64,000 nt of DNA from Siphonodentalium dalli (GCA_032622095.1 CP136066.1:226798961-226862960); one strand, 5' to 3'; counted from the stretch's first letter, positions 51,339 to 62,673 are shown. A program made the numbers and translations. Notes: generated from the letters alone by a model not told the origin.

Positions 51339-51366
51339 TCCACGATAATCCAAGTAAAGATCAAAA

Positions 51367-51510
51367 TCAGCCCCAACTCATTTCACTCTGCGAAGGGGCG
51401 TCATTTCGAATAAAAATATATCACTTGTATCTACTCGCCATCTTTGGAGCACTTGCTAAAATTTCAGACGTGACGTCACAAATTTCCCAGAAATCTCACT
51501 TCCGGATTCA
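51367..51510 (-). promoter_or_regulatory. TADA2B promoter and 5' UTR with ETS and CRE motifs and two uORFs
   Basis: Upstream of the TADA2B ATG the minus strand shows CCGGAAGT (51505-51498, ETS/GABP type), the palindrome TGACGTCA (51471-51478, CREB/ATF type) and AAGATGGCGAG (about 51434-51444, YY1-like). Two minimal upstream ORFs follow: ATG at 51441 encoding MASRYK, and ATG at 51381 encoding MSWG. Both stop before the main ATG. These motifs are typical of broadly expressed genes. The transcription start itself is not determined. Confidence 0.6.
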
Positions 51511-52164
51511 ACAAAATGTAAATTTGTGCGACAGAACAAACCCTATTTAATTTTAAACCGCACTATAAGGTTAGCAATCTCGTTCCAATTTCAATTATAT
51601 AACCATCATATTTAGTCATTGTTATTTCTGGTGATAATTACGGATTCATTCACAAAATTATTTTGCTTTATATTTTTATATTTCGAATATTCGTGATATG
51701 GCTGTAGTATATGTAAGAATGTACCGGTATCGGTAGATATTACAGTCACAACAGTGCAGGAACCAATTCTGGTTGTAGAACTTAGAACCGGTACTAGGTC
51801 AAGAACAACACTTTCAAGACTCGACTCTCAAGTTTACTGTTTAGTTCAATCAACTCAAGTTCAGTCATGTCTACGGTGACACAGACAGTTGTTCATCTCA
51901 TTCTCAGGCTTCGTCCTCTTGTAGTGCCTAGTGGTACTCAGTGTTCACACATGCTGGAATATTTTTGATGACCATTTTTATTTATGGACAACAAGCTGGG
52001 CATAGCCGAGCTACTCATGATGTGTTGCATAGCTGGTCGTCCTTGTACTAACCAGGTCTGGCAAATGTGAGAATACAGCTACAATAGCTGTATTCAGCTA
52101 ACCTACATGTAGCTGTATTCAGCTATATATTATACTCTCAAACCGGCTGTTTTTCGATAATAAA

Positions 52165-53145
52165 CTAGAAGCGCTAATTTGCGCATCAAAATTAGGCTAC
52201 CCTATTCTCCGGTCACCCTCAACCAAATCAAAATCGTCGTTTGTGTACTGACAAAGTGTTGCCTTTTGTCGACACGGCGATGGTGATTATTACTTACTAC
52301 GGCGGTCGATGTCGGTCATAACGGTTAATAACTCTCTTATGCAATGCGGAATACCTTGAAAAATACATTAAATACAATATTTATCACCGAAGATGGAACA
52401 TCTTAATCATTCCCAGAAGTATCAATATGATGCTGCTAAAACGCAGTTTGGTTGGCGCGTTAAAACAGGTAAAAAGGGGAACATCTCTAGCCAGAGTTTA
52501 ACCGAGCGAGTTCCACTCACTGCTTGAGCTGATTCTCTCCAAAAATACGGAAACGCATACATGTATGTCGAATCGCGAAAATACAAATACCAATGTTATG
52601 TTTAGTAAGTTTTCACACATTATATATTTTCCAGCCAAAACAGATTGAATAGTTCTGACTCGCTAACGACCAGGACTTCATGTTTTAAATACTTCAGAAA
52701 TTATATAAGTCGTATTTTCATTTCAGTTGTCCCTATGTTGTGCCATACATTTGCAATATGCCGCACAATATCTGTATATACCGTTATGAATAGTTACCAG
52801 TATCGCTCACAAACTGCTGGTGGTATGAAATTCTAAATGCTTGATATAGGTACACCATTCTAACGCCCCCTACCGGTTTAGCATCGGGAAGTAGTAAACG
52901 AGTGTTTGGGATGAATTTGATCTTTATTTTATAAGTTAGTTAATGAATGCATTTGCAGAAAATAGTCCCCAGAATATTTACTGACATCGACCACCGTAGT
53001 AAGTTTTCACACAAAATCAGAATTGCCGTGTCGACAAAAGGCAACACTTTGTCAGAACACAAGCGACGATTTTGATTTGGTTGAGGGTGACCGGAGAATA
53101 TGGTAGCCTAATTTTGATGCGCAAATTAGCTGTATTCTTAAATTT
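52165..53145. repeat. 1-kb inverted repeat upstream of TADA2B
   Basis: Arms about 52170-52320 and 52990-53140 are inverse copies including TTTGCGCATCAAAATTAGGC, CTCCGGTCACCCTCAACC and CTTTTGTCGACACGGC. Non-coding interior. It ends about 25 bp before the next inverted repeat block. Confidence 0.65.
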
Positions 53146-53984
53146 TAGGCGCGCCATCTTGAATTTGACAGGTCGGGCACAGGTGCCAAATGAGCTAAAT
53201 AGCTCATTTGAGCTCACATATCTAAATCGAGCTAAATTTTTAATGTGATTTAAGTCCATTTCCTCAGTTCAACACATGCATCAAATTATCGCATTGCGAA
53301 TTTACATTCATTAGTTAGACCCCATGTCAAGCTTCACAGAAACTCCTTCCGTACAAGTAATTATAAAACAGCAGTGGCGTGATCAAAGGCAATTTGATTA
53401 ACACTTTTAGGAGAATGATTAAACTACTTTTTGAACTTGCGAATTGTATTTATAAAACAGCCGCTTCTGCATATTAATTTACCTGGAATATATTTCTGAA
53501 GGTTAAGGACACAAGGTTACAATGGGTCCTACTAAACAACGAACACAAACGAACATAAACGAACACAGGTCCAAACAGCGGAGTAGAAGGGCGAAATTTG
53601 GTTTGTGGTTGCGCGTGGGTCCATTCTATGTATATGTGGTGTTATTTCCAACTTTGATGACTTATTTTTTGAGTTATTAGCATTATTTTAATACAAAACT
53701 ACTAAACAACGAACAGAAACGAACATAAGATTAGCGGCAGTGCAAAGGCTACCATGCAGGTGTTAATTAACAACGGCTTACTCTGTCTCCTTGTTTTTAC
53801 TGCAAGATGATTGTCAATTTTACCACTGATGGCAATAAACAGACGGGGAAACATCAGAGGTCGGCGTTTTAATGCATAGCTAACAAAACATTTGAGTGAA
53901 TGTGAGTGAGTCATTGTTGTCAGTCTCTGAGATGACTATATATATTTTCTCAGTCTCGGAGATCACTCTGGTAAATGCTGTTTC

Positions 53985-54395
53985 TGCTTGCTTCCTGATA
54001 CACGCATACGCTATGTAACAGGCATCTTAAGGAAAATCTCAATCGTAATTAAACAGTATGTTATTGTCATATGTTTGACCATTGTGTAAACAAAGGCATA
54101 AACAGTTACTTTCCTGGTGTTTATATTATGATGGTAAACATAAAGAGCGTTCTTTGTTGCTGAATTCCTGATATGGAACTAATAAAGATCGTTTATATCA
54201 TTTGTGTGTGATTAGCAAGTAACACTGTGCTGTCTTCTGTAACAATATCAGGCTCTTGCTTAGGTAAAATATAGGTATTTATGATAGCATGCTGTTTACA
54301 CGATGAACGAAACTGTATGCGTTTTAGTGTTTTTCTGTTTACGGTGATTGGAACAAATATGAATATTTTCGACAACTAAGGCCTCCCGTGCCTTT
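53985..54395. repeat. Dispersed repeat (ATATTCATATTTGTT family), inverted copy
   Basis: Inverted copy of the 8690-9195 repeat, from TTACTTTCCTGGTG through GAACAAATATGAATATTTTC. Inside the large inverted repeat block. Confidence 0.55.
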
Positions 54396-54564
54396 AATAA
54401 TATAATTAACAAAAAAATTGACTGAGTTTACAGACAATTTAAATGAAAAAGTGACTCACCAAAAAAAGGAAAGAGTGAAGGCATCAAAAACCAAGACGAT
54501 CACCAATAAACGACAAAGTTAGCATATAGTATGCAAATATACATAGAGGATCTCACATGAGTTT

Positions 54565-54682
54565 CTATTTTATACGGAATTTATCAACCGAGTTCACTAA
54601 ATTCAATTTGAGCCGAGGTTTACCGAAGCTCAAATAGAATTTAGTGGACGAGGTTGATAAATTAGGTATAAAATAGAACGAG
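54565..54682. repeat. Imperfect palindrome
   Basis: TTCTATTTTATACGGAATTT arm and its inverse AAATTAGGTATAAAATAGAA, with CACTAAATTCAATTTGAGC inside. Inside the large inverted repeat. Confidence 0.65.
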
Positions 54683-54987
54683 TTTGAGATACTTTTCATC
54701 ACATGGTCGTATAATCGCTTAAATTTTATCGAAAAGAACAATAATTAACAGACAGCGTGACGTCATTGCACGCTACGATATTACACTTGTCTATTACGCT
54801 CGAATATTACATAGGAAAATAGTGCTAATCATGTGATAAAATAACATATAGACTTCTTTGATTCATATCAAATAAGTGCATTACTTGATTTAAATAATGC
54901 AACATTTTGATGGAGCCATTTTCATCCACTGACTGACTTCAAGGAGAACAAACTCTGCCCATCGTTCCGCCGCGGCTGAGTTTGCTA

Positions 54988-55362
54988 CCCCGCTGGACAA
55001 AACAAGTGTCCATTGGCACCGCGGTGTATTTGCCGTTCGGCCGCGGTGTCAGAGTTTGTAACTGCAGTTGAGCACCGCGGCCGAACGGCAAGTACACCGT
55101 GGCCCAACAGCAAGTACACTGCGGCCGAAAGGCAACTACACCGCAGCCGAACGGCATGTACACCGTGGTTAGATTTCTGGTTAGTATCGTCTTTTTTCAG
55201 TTTAATGAACGTACACCGCGGCAATTACACCATGGCCGAATGGCAGTTACACCGCGGCCCAACTGTAGTTAGCCGGTGGAGCCGCGGTGTAGTTGCATTT
55301 CAGCCACGGTGGCAACGCTAACTGCACCGCGGTTAGGTGGACACTTGTTTTGTCAAGCAGGG
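54988..55362 (-). mobile_element. 375-bp GC-rich TA-bounded MITE, copy 2
   Basis: Inverted copy of the element at 46131-46505 with the same length, CCGCGG-rich body and GGACAAAACAAGTGTCC termini. TA flanks lie at 54986-54987 and 55363-55364. It lies inside the large inverted repeat 53167-56261. Its base composition differs sharply from the AT-rich surroundings. Confidence 0.75.
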
Positions 55363-56786
55363 TACCTCTAATGTAAAATAATATATAAATATTCGATTGT
55401 ATATAAAACAAACTTTGATTCTAGCCTGAGTACCTGAAGCTCTACTGAAAGAGCAGTGTGATGCCAGGGAAGTTAAACGAAGTAATAATAAGACAAAATA
55501 ACTAAATCAAAACAATTCAGTGACAAAGAGACAGAGTATAAGCCATAGAGATGGCGGTAGTTAATTAACACCTTTATTAACACCTTTGCAATACGGCTAC
55601 TCTCGTGTTCGTTTGTGTTCGTTGTTTAGTAGCTTTGCATTCAAATAATGCTTATAACTCGAAAAATAGGTCATCAAAGTTGGAAATAACACCACATACA
55701 CATATAATGGACCCACACGCACCCACAACCCAATTTTCACCCTTCTATTCCTCTTTTTAGACCTGTGTTCGTTTATGTTCGATTGTGTTCGTTTGTGTTC
55801 GTTGTTTAGTAGGACCGGTTACAATGTCTTGTCCGACTGGATAAACCACGGGCATCGATTTACGATAAATCGTTTGACGAACGTCCACTGATCTGCCATT
55901 AAGAGAAGACAAAATACGGAAGCGCGAGTGGTCAGTACTAGTACATTCATATTTTACGCATCGTTTAATTTTCTCTCACAAATTTTAATGAAAACATATG
56001 GATAAATCCTTAAGCAAAGGTCACGTAAAAGATATAAAGACTGTTGTGAGTAGATGAGCACACAATGTATTTGTGAAGCTCAATACTACATGTAGGTTGG
56101 TCCAGTAGAAATAAATTCGCAATGCGATAATTTGATGCAAGCATTGAACTGAGGAAATGAGGAAATGGACTTAAATCACATTAAAAATTTAGCTCGATTT
56201 TAATAGCTATGTGAGCTCAAATGAGCTATTTAGCTCATTTGGCACCTGTGCCCGACCTGTTTGAGTCAGTGCCATCTTGGAAACATCATTGCAATTAAAT
56301 TTAAACTACAAAATTTTATTTTTCATATAGCCAACATAACATTACTAGTATTCATTGCAATTCTGAAATTACATAAAACTGCAAATTTGTGTTGTATCCA
56401 AAGCAACATGATATTGGCATGCGCATATTGATGTTTTATAGCCAGCGTCATAGCATACAGAGCAAATCGCACTGTTAACATTCCAGACGAATGAGTAATA
56501 TTTTTCTATATAAATTGTCTCTGATTTTAATTAAGAACACGATGACCATTGTACCATGGCAATATGCATCAGAGAAATGTACATATGGTTGCCATTTTAA
56601 ACAAATAATATGCATACTATTTATCTATATTCTAGTACTGGGGATCAGATCTGATAGAAAGACTGCCAGACCATTTAAGAATTTAAATAATTAATAGGGT
56701 CTACGTACGTAGTCGTATATGATGTTCCAACAAGGCAATAATTATACAAACAAAATGACTGCGCCAGTATATTAACAATGACACGG

Positions 56787-56881
56787 TAGAGGGACAGATA
56801 TTTATGACAATGACTTTTTAGTGTGATATAGCAGTGCTATATCACACTAAAAAGTAATTGTCATAAATATCTGTCCCTCTA
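56787..56881. repeat. 95-bp near-perfect palindrome
   Basis: TAGAGGGACAGATATTTATG and inverse, with arms meeting at a single central base (GATATAGCA-G-TGCTATATC) and one mismatch. Intergenic. Confidence 0.85.
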
Positions 56882-57230
56882 TAATAGCACACGAATTAGA
56901 ATCATCGATATTAACAGCGAAAACTTTCAAATGAAAAGGAACAAACTCGGTTCGTAATATAAATAGGTCTCTCTGTAGGTCACTCGAGTAGGCGTTGGAT
57001 AATAACGGCTTTTCTATTGTCCCCTCTGACACTTTGGAACGCACTGACCTGTTGATCAATATGGCTGCAGTACATGTGAGGCGAACATTAGTGTATTCTA
57101 TGAACCAGTTACATACTCTCTTAAATATTTTGGCAGTTGTCTGTGTCAATTTTAACGTCTGTGTTGTGTGCCGTTGTTCAAGTTCACGGATTCATATGGC
57201 TGAGGATCATTTGGAAGACTGCACTAATGC

Positions 57231-57390
57231 CCTAAATAATCGACTCCTTAACCACAGCAGAATTATGGGTAATTTTTCAGGATTTAGTCGGAAATATGGC
57301 TTGTTGCCATTCATATTTCCGACTAAATCCTGAAAAGTTACCCATAATTCTGCTGTGTTTAAGAAGTCGATTATTTAGGGCATTACTGTA
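57231..57390. repeat. Palindromic MITE (CAGTAATGC family)
   Basis: ACTAATGCCCTAAATAATCG left and inverse right, with a short loop at about 57315. Intergenic. Confidence 0.68.
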
Positions 57391-57394
57391 ACAC

Positions 57395-58410
57395 CCTCTG
57401 TTGCTCTTGTTGTCCAGCATATGTAGAGCGGGGATATTGATTATTCCATGAGGAATTGGAGGGATATAAAAATGTTGATAATTTGTTTTGGGTCTGGTTC
57501 CCAATTCGACATCATCCTCATTTTCGGGGGAAATATCATTCGAAGGGATATTTGTATCAACCACTGTTTGGAGTGTGAAGTCGGTTGGCTAACTTGGCAC
57601 ACAATACCGAGAGCAGTCTGACTGTCTGACACGATAAGAAGTGCTTCTCAGTTGCGCACCAATGAATTTTTGAATGTTACATCACTTTCCATCAATGGTC
57701 ACCATGAATTAGTGCTCACGGGCATGATATTTATCATGATCTTGATACAAGTACCATATCACCGACCGAGAGATCTGAGATTGGATAATGCTTGAGTGAT
57801 GGAACTTGGCTCCTCTCGCTAAAGTTATGACGACCGTCCTTGGTAGTCATGAAACAAAAATCTGGTTTCATATACCTTATTTAAGATTATGCTTTTTAGG
57901 CAGGCGGTTTCGTGTGCAGCGAAGTGGGTAGATTCGCTTACAGGTGGGAAGTCATGTTCCCTACTCGTGTTATTGTCTTTTATTTGTGTTTACTTGTACA
58001 TGTACTTGGCTGTAGGCTTTTGTCTTGAACAGCCTTCTTTTCTTTCTAAGCAAGTGTGTACCGCAGGTCATACCAGGAAATAATGTTCGCCTTATAGCAG
58101 GTACTATAGACATATTATAAACTGCTTTTGGACTATCTTTATTTCATGGCATGACCTACACATTTGCTTATGTTTTTGGATCTAAAGAGTTGAGAAAGGA
58201 GTCCATTTAATATATAAATAGGATATGCACCCATCCAGCTAAGTATCACAAGAGTTCCCCATCTGGAGAGTTAACACAACAAATCCTGATAAATAAAATA
58301 ACTTTACAATTATTAGCAATTATTGCTATATTTTTCGATAAAAATGACATTCATCTACAGGTACACTCAAGTTTAAAGTTAATCGATGTATCTACCTGTA
58401 TACATGTATC
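57395..58410. other. Intergenic segment with no recognisable gene
   Basis: No protein or RNA family recognised on either strand. The same is true of 59740-60425 and 60520-61510. A distal regulatory or UTR role cannot be judged from sequence alone. Confidence 0.45.
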
Positions 58411-58414
58411 TATA

Positions 58415-59735
58415 TTTGCGAATGTCTGTCTGTGTTCTATAGAAATTCACAGGGGACCACCTAGATGACACAAAAGGGGTCTAATAGGGGTAACTTTTTA
58501 CGAGAAAGATAATGGCGAGGGTTAGACTTTTCTAAAGTGACGCCATTGTTGTCAGGGCAGAAAAGGGGGAGGGGCAGAAAAAAAATGTCGCCGATTACCA
58601 CCAAACGTATATATAATCATCCCCATAATATGAGGAATCTAATGGTGTGATTTAAATATGTCAAAAGTCGCGCCGTTCGCGTCAGGGATGCCGAATTCCA
58701 CCAAATTGATGCACATAAATCCTTCTTCTGAGATCTTCTCCATGATACAAGGAATCGTATTGTGTGATTTAAAGACGCCAAATTGGTGTCGTTGGGGTGA
58801 TAGATTTGGGGGGGTGGGTGGGTACTAAATCTGATCCGAATTGGTTTAGTCGCCGATTGCCACAAAACTTATACAAATTCATCCTCAATGGCGTGGCTTA
58901 AAGCTGTCATATAAAGTGGCGTCATTCGAGTCAGGGGTGCACTGAAAGGGAGAGGGGCACCAAAATTGATACACAATATTTTAGCGCCAATTTCCACAAA
59001 ATTGATACACATTCTTATCCATGATATGAGGAATCTAATCGTGTGATTTTAAAGACGTCATATTGGTGCTGCTTTGGTTAGAGGTGGGCACTAAATTTGA
59101 TAAAAATTTGTTTAGTCGCGATTTCGCACCAAACTTACAAATAATAATCTCCATGATATCAGGAGTCTAATTGTGTGGTTTAAAGATGTCAAAAGTGGGG
59201 CCATTCGAGTCGGGGGTGCCAATAGGGTGAGAGGGACACAAACATATTGATAAACAATATGTTTAGCGCCGATTTCCACCTGATTGATACATATTCTACT
59301 CCGTGATACGAATAATCTAATCGTGTGGTTTAAATGCGCCAAATTGGTGCCTTTTGGGTAAGAGATATGCAATGGTGGCCCTAAATTTGATACGAATTTG
59401 TATACTCGCCAATCTTCATAAATTTGATATATATTCATCTCTATATTAAATGAGTGTAAGTGTGTGGTTTAATGATGTCAAAAGTGGCGCCGCTTGAGTC
59501 CGAAATAGGGACGGGAGGGTCACCAAAAACTTATAAAAATATGTTTAGTGCCAATTACCATCAAACTCATTCTTCTCAAATGATACAATGAATCAAATTT
59601 TTGCGAATATCTGTCTGTGTTCTATATATGACTTTAAGGGTACAATCGAGATGGCACCAAGGCGGTCTAACAGGGGTAACTTTTTACGAGCAAGATAATG
59701 GTGCGGGTTAAAATTTTCTAAAGTGATGTTGTTGG
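58415..59735. repeat. Block of diverged approximately 300-bp repeats with flanking direct repeats
   Basis: Three to four units share ATGATATGAGGAATCTAAT, GTGTGATTTAAAGA, CGTCAGGGGTG and CACCAAAATTGATAC landmarks. About 130 bp with TTGCGAATGTCTGTCTGTGT and GGGGTAACTTTTTACGAG is present on each side (58415-58550 and 59600-59735). Non-coding. Confidence 0.6.
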
Positions 59736-60429
59736 TGTCGCATTCAATATAGTTTCCACAAAAAAAGTTACAATTGCCAAGAGATATGGAAATGTAGAGC
59801 AGGCCTGTTCAAAAATAGTGGTCACAGTGTGCAGTCAAATATGGTTACTTCTGAGATAAAGGAAAACGCAGTCCGTAGCACATGACTTTTCAGGATCCTC
59901 CAATATTGACATCTGACAAGGGTATATCTGCCCGAACAGAGGATTACTTTCATTTTTAGAACAGACTTATCGTTATCGCCTAACATAAACAATTAAAAAT
60001 CTTGCTGTGTCGGGCACATGTAGTTGCTATACATGTACATGCATAACATCAATTCTTTTAAACTGAAAATGATTAGCCAGAACAGAGGAGCACCTGGATA
60101 TATCTTTAAAATATATGTATCTTCATGAAGATATGATAAACTAGATTGATTGATTGATTGATACATCTCTATGTAAAACACAATTGTCGTCTTTTATTTT
60201 TTCGAATTAATGTGTTTATGATGTTCATGTTTCATGCTATAATGTCTGAAGTATACGCAGTTTTAAATAAATAAATACTTCTTTATTGGTGGGACGGATT
60301 AAACGCGATAAACAAAATGATAATCGCTTCGACCTGACAAGGTGAGCCACTACTTATATTCCATGTGTAAGAATCATGTTTTGTGATGCCATTTGGATAT
60401 ACAATTTATGAGAATACGTGTAACACTTT

Positions 60430-60518
60430 GAGAGCATGAGTATTCTCTATTCCCACCAAATATCCACAGAGGGTTTCACATCACTTTAACCTGGGCAACG
60501 CCGGGTAACCCTGCTAGT
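60430..60518 (+). mobile_element. Helitron-like 3' end
   Basis: TTTCACATCACTTTAACC leads into a 6-bp stem hairpin (ACCTGG-loop-CCGGGT) followed by AACCCTGCTAG|T. This matches the Helitron rule of a short hairpin just before a CTRR end inserted before T. The 5' end was not identified. Confidence 0.45.
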
Positions 60519-61514
60519 ATTATATATTAACAAATTATCGTCCCTTCAGACTGCATTAATGTGACCACTACCCTGTTTCCTTCAGACTAATTGGTAACCA
60601 ACCAGGAGCAGTCGCCTTCCCACTGCTATAGATATCTCCACTGCTATAGACATATCAACATCTATAGACATGTCCGGATGCAGGGGGAGTATATGTACAT
60701 GTAGCTCTCAAATGAGGCAAATCTTTCTGAATTATGTGCAAGCTCAATATTTTTTTAATCATGATTTACTGAGCCGACACAGTAAATGGCATGTCCTGCA
60801 CCAAAACAATTCTGGAAGTTAAGTGCTTTGTTATATTGTATATGTTGACTCTGATAAAATGATGATATGTAACAATGCCTACAAGTTTAGTAATTTGTAC
60901 TAATGACCAATATCAAGGTCCCCTCACACTTCCTATGAGTTTCTAAGATGTGTGAAAGGCATGTCATTTTTTCCCCAACATTCAAGCTCATGTAGGGTTC
61001 CATGTCCTCTTATTGCCAGTAAACGCTGAAGCGCAAATCCATGGGCTAAATGCAATCATTTATGCTGAAGCAAACTTCAATTTTACGGGAGCATGATGAT
61101 GCAATGATCCAATTGTGCCATTTCAAATTCCTTCTTTATATGAGAGTGAATTGAAACCAATTTCAGATGTCACTTTGCCCAGAGCAAATATTTTGGCACA
61201 TAATCGCAAATTGCAATGCATTATGGTTAAAACACAGACTCGAGTCACTCGACAGCTACAATGTTTTGCATTTATTTAATTTGTTGACACAATAAGTTAA
61301 TCAACTCCGTGTCATTTGACACGTTTAAATGCAACACATCACATTGTTGCTTTTTGCTCAACCGCTCAGTTCTGAAACTGTGTTTGGATGTCTTGTGTTT
61401 ATGTAATGTATGTTCCCATTCCATTTATTCAGAACTATGTTCCCATTAGCTCAAAATAAATACTTGAGTGGAGAATCAAGTTTGGAGTTTGGGATGATCC
61501 CCGTGAAGATTTGA

Positions 61515-61640
61515 AAGGGCTGTCAGCCCTCTCCTACAACCCACTAAAGGCTGTCAGCCCTCTCCTACAACCCACTAAAGGCTGTCAGCCCTCTCCTACA
61601 ACCCACTAAAGGCTGTCAGCCCCCTCCTACAACCCACTTT
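61515..61640. repeat. 31-bp minisatellite, 4 copies
   Basis: Unit AAAGGCTGTCAGCCCTCTCC plus TACAACCCACT, nearly identical copies. GGCTGTCAGCC is itself palindromic. Intergenic. Confidence 0.9.
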
Positions 61641-61791
61641 TGTATGCTGTAGTTCCGCCGAAGAGCATATAGTCTGGAGAATTTGGGGGGTATTTCCATT
61701 ACCACCAGCGAACATTACATCAGTGTTAACCAATCACAACATCTATCAGCAAATCAGGTGATTGTCAGAATTCCTGTAGAGTGGTAGATTC

Positions 61792-62328
61792 TAGAGGTGC
61801 CACGATTATTGATTTTGATAATCGATAATCGGTCGTCAATAATCGACTATAATCGATTAATCGTACCTAATATTAATAACATCAGTGGAAGTATACCGTA
61901 ATATGGCCTATTGCCTGGGTGCTCGTTAACTTGTCGCTGGTCATTTGAGACATTGGCTGATCAATGTAATATTGCCACCTTTCAAGTATATTAAAATATA
62001 CAACGATGTCGCAATGTGTTCAAATCTGCAGTGCAGCCAATTTGTAGAATATACAACGATCCGGCGAGAAACCATGTCACATCATCAAATGAACTGCCAA
62101 CTGTTTGCAACATATATCAGTAGTACTCATGTTATTGGGATCTCTTTGGTACGCGATCAAAGGATGTTAACACCTCGGTTGTAGATAGATCTTTGTAAAA
62201 TAAACACGGTATTCAATAATACCTGACATCCGATATAAATAACACAGATTAATCGACGATGGAAATGGTAATCGATTATCGGCTTTATCAACGGTTCATC
62301 GATTATACGATTAATCGTGGCACCCCTA
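61792..62328. mobile_element. hAT-like MITE (TSD GTAGATTC)
   Basis: The left end is TAGAGGTGCCACGATTATTG and the right end ATTAATCGTGGCACCCCTA. The 8-bp duplication GTAGATTC is identical at 61784-61791 and 62329-62336. Sub-terminal ATCGAT/AATCGATTA repeats are present. It is 537 bp, intergenic and without a transposase. Confidence 0.85.
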
Positions 62329-62442
62329 GTAGATTCCCAACATTGTGCTATAAACATTGTCTGTCACACTGTGATGTACTGCATACATGTACATTCAAAG
62401 CAGAAGTTATTTATGATGACACAGAGCTAATGCTTGCTGGAG

Positions 62443-62673
62443 TTAACCCTTTACCCAACAAACCGGCCAAAAGGTCGCCTCGCATATATAAGAGAATGCA
62501 TTGGCCTAAAAAAAATCTTTTTTTACCATTTTTTCTTACATTCTTTAACAATTTTATCATTTTTAATGTGTTAAGCCAATGCATTCTCTTATATATGCGA
62601 GGCGACCTATGGTCGACTCGCATATATAAGAGAATGCATTGGCACAGGGCCGTTCTGTTGGGTAAAGGGTTAA
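62443..62673. mobile_element. TTAA-bounded MITE with palindrome
   Basis: TTAACCCTTTACCCAACAAA at the left and TCTGTTGGGTAAAGGGTTAA at the right. The interior holds one complete 70-bp palindrome (62575-62645) and a half copy (62465-62505). Intergenic, about 650 bp before the glycosyltransferase. Confidence 0.72.

Larger units (their letters stand above)
53167..56261. mobile_element. 3.1-kb inverted-repeat block (large foldback or TIR element)
   Basis: Outer arms 53167-53312 and 56107-56261 are inverse copies (GACAGGTCGGGCACAGGTGC ... inverse). A second nested pair, 53523-53720 and 55594-55815, carries AACAACGAACACAAACGAAC repeats and GTTGGAAATAACACCACAT. GCCATCTTG occurs just outside each outer arm (about 53153 and 56271). 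Inside are a repeat-family fragment (54000-54395), a palindrome and the TA MITE 54988-55362. No transposase is seen. It could be a large foldback or non-autonomous element. Confidence 0.6.

Noticed and set aside
1100-51338. Assignment as TADA2A instead of TADA2B
   Set aside because: The RERDRRKRIAKEYNL, RYRK and SWIRM segments and the total length follow TADA2B. TADA2A has different spacing and a distinct C-terminus. A tree would settle it formally.
51339-51353. An extended start for TADA2B with five more residues
   Set aside because: The upstream start would be TTG, not ATG. The first in-frame ATG is at 51338 and an in-frame TGA lies upstream.
58617-59438. Minus-strand frames with NHTIRFL / LNHTIRLL repeats
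   Set aside because: They follow the approximately 300-bp non-coding repeat units and share no known domain.
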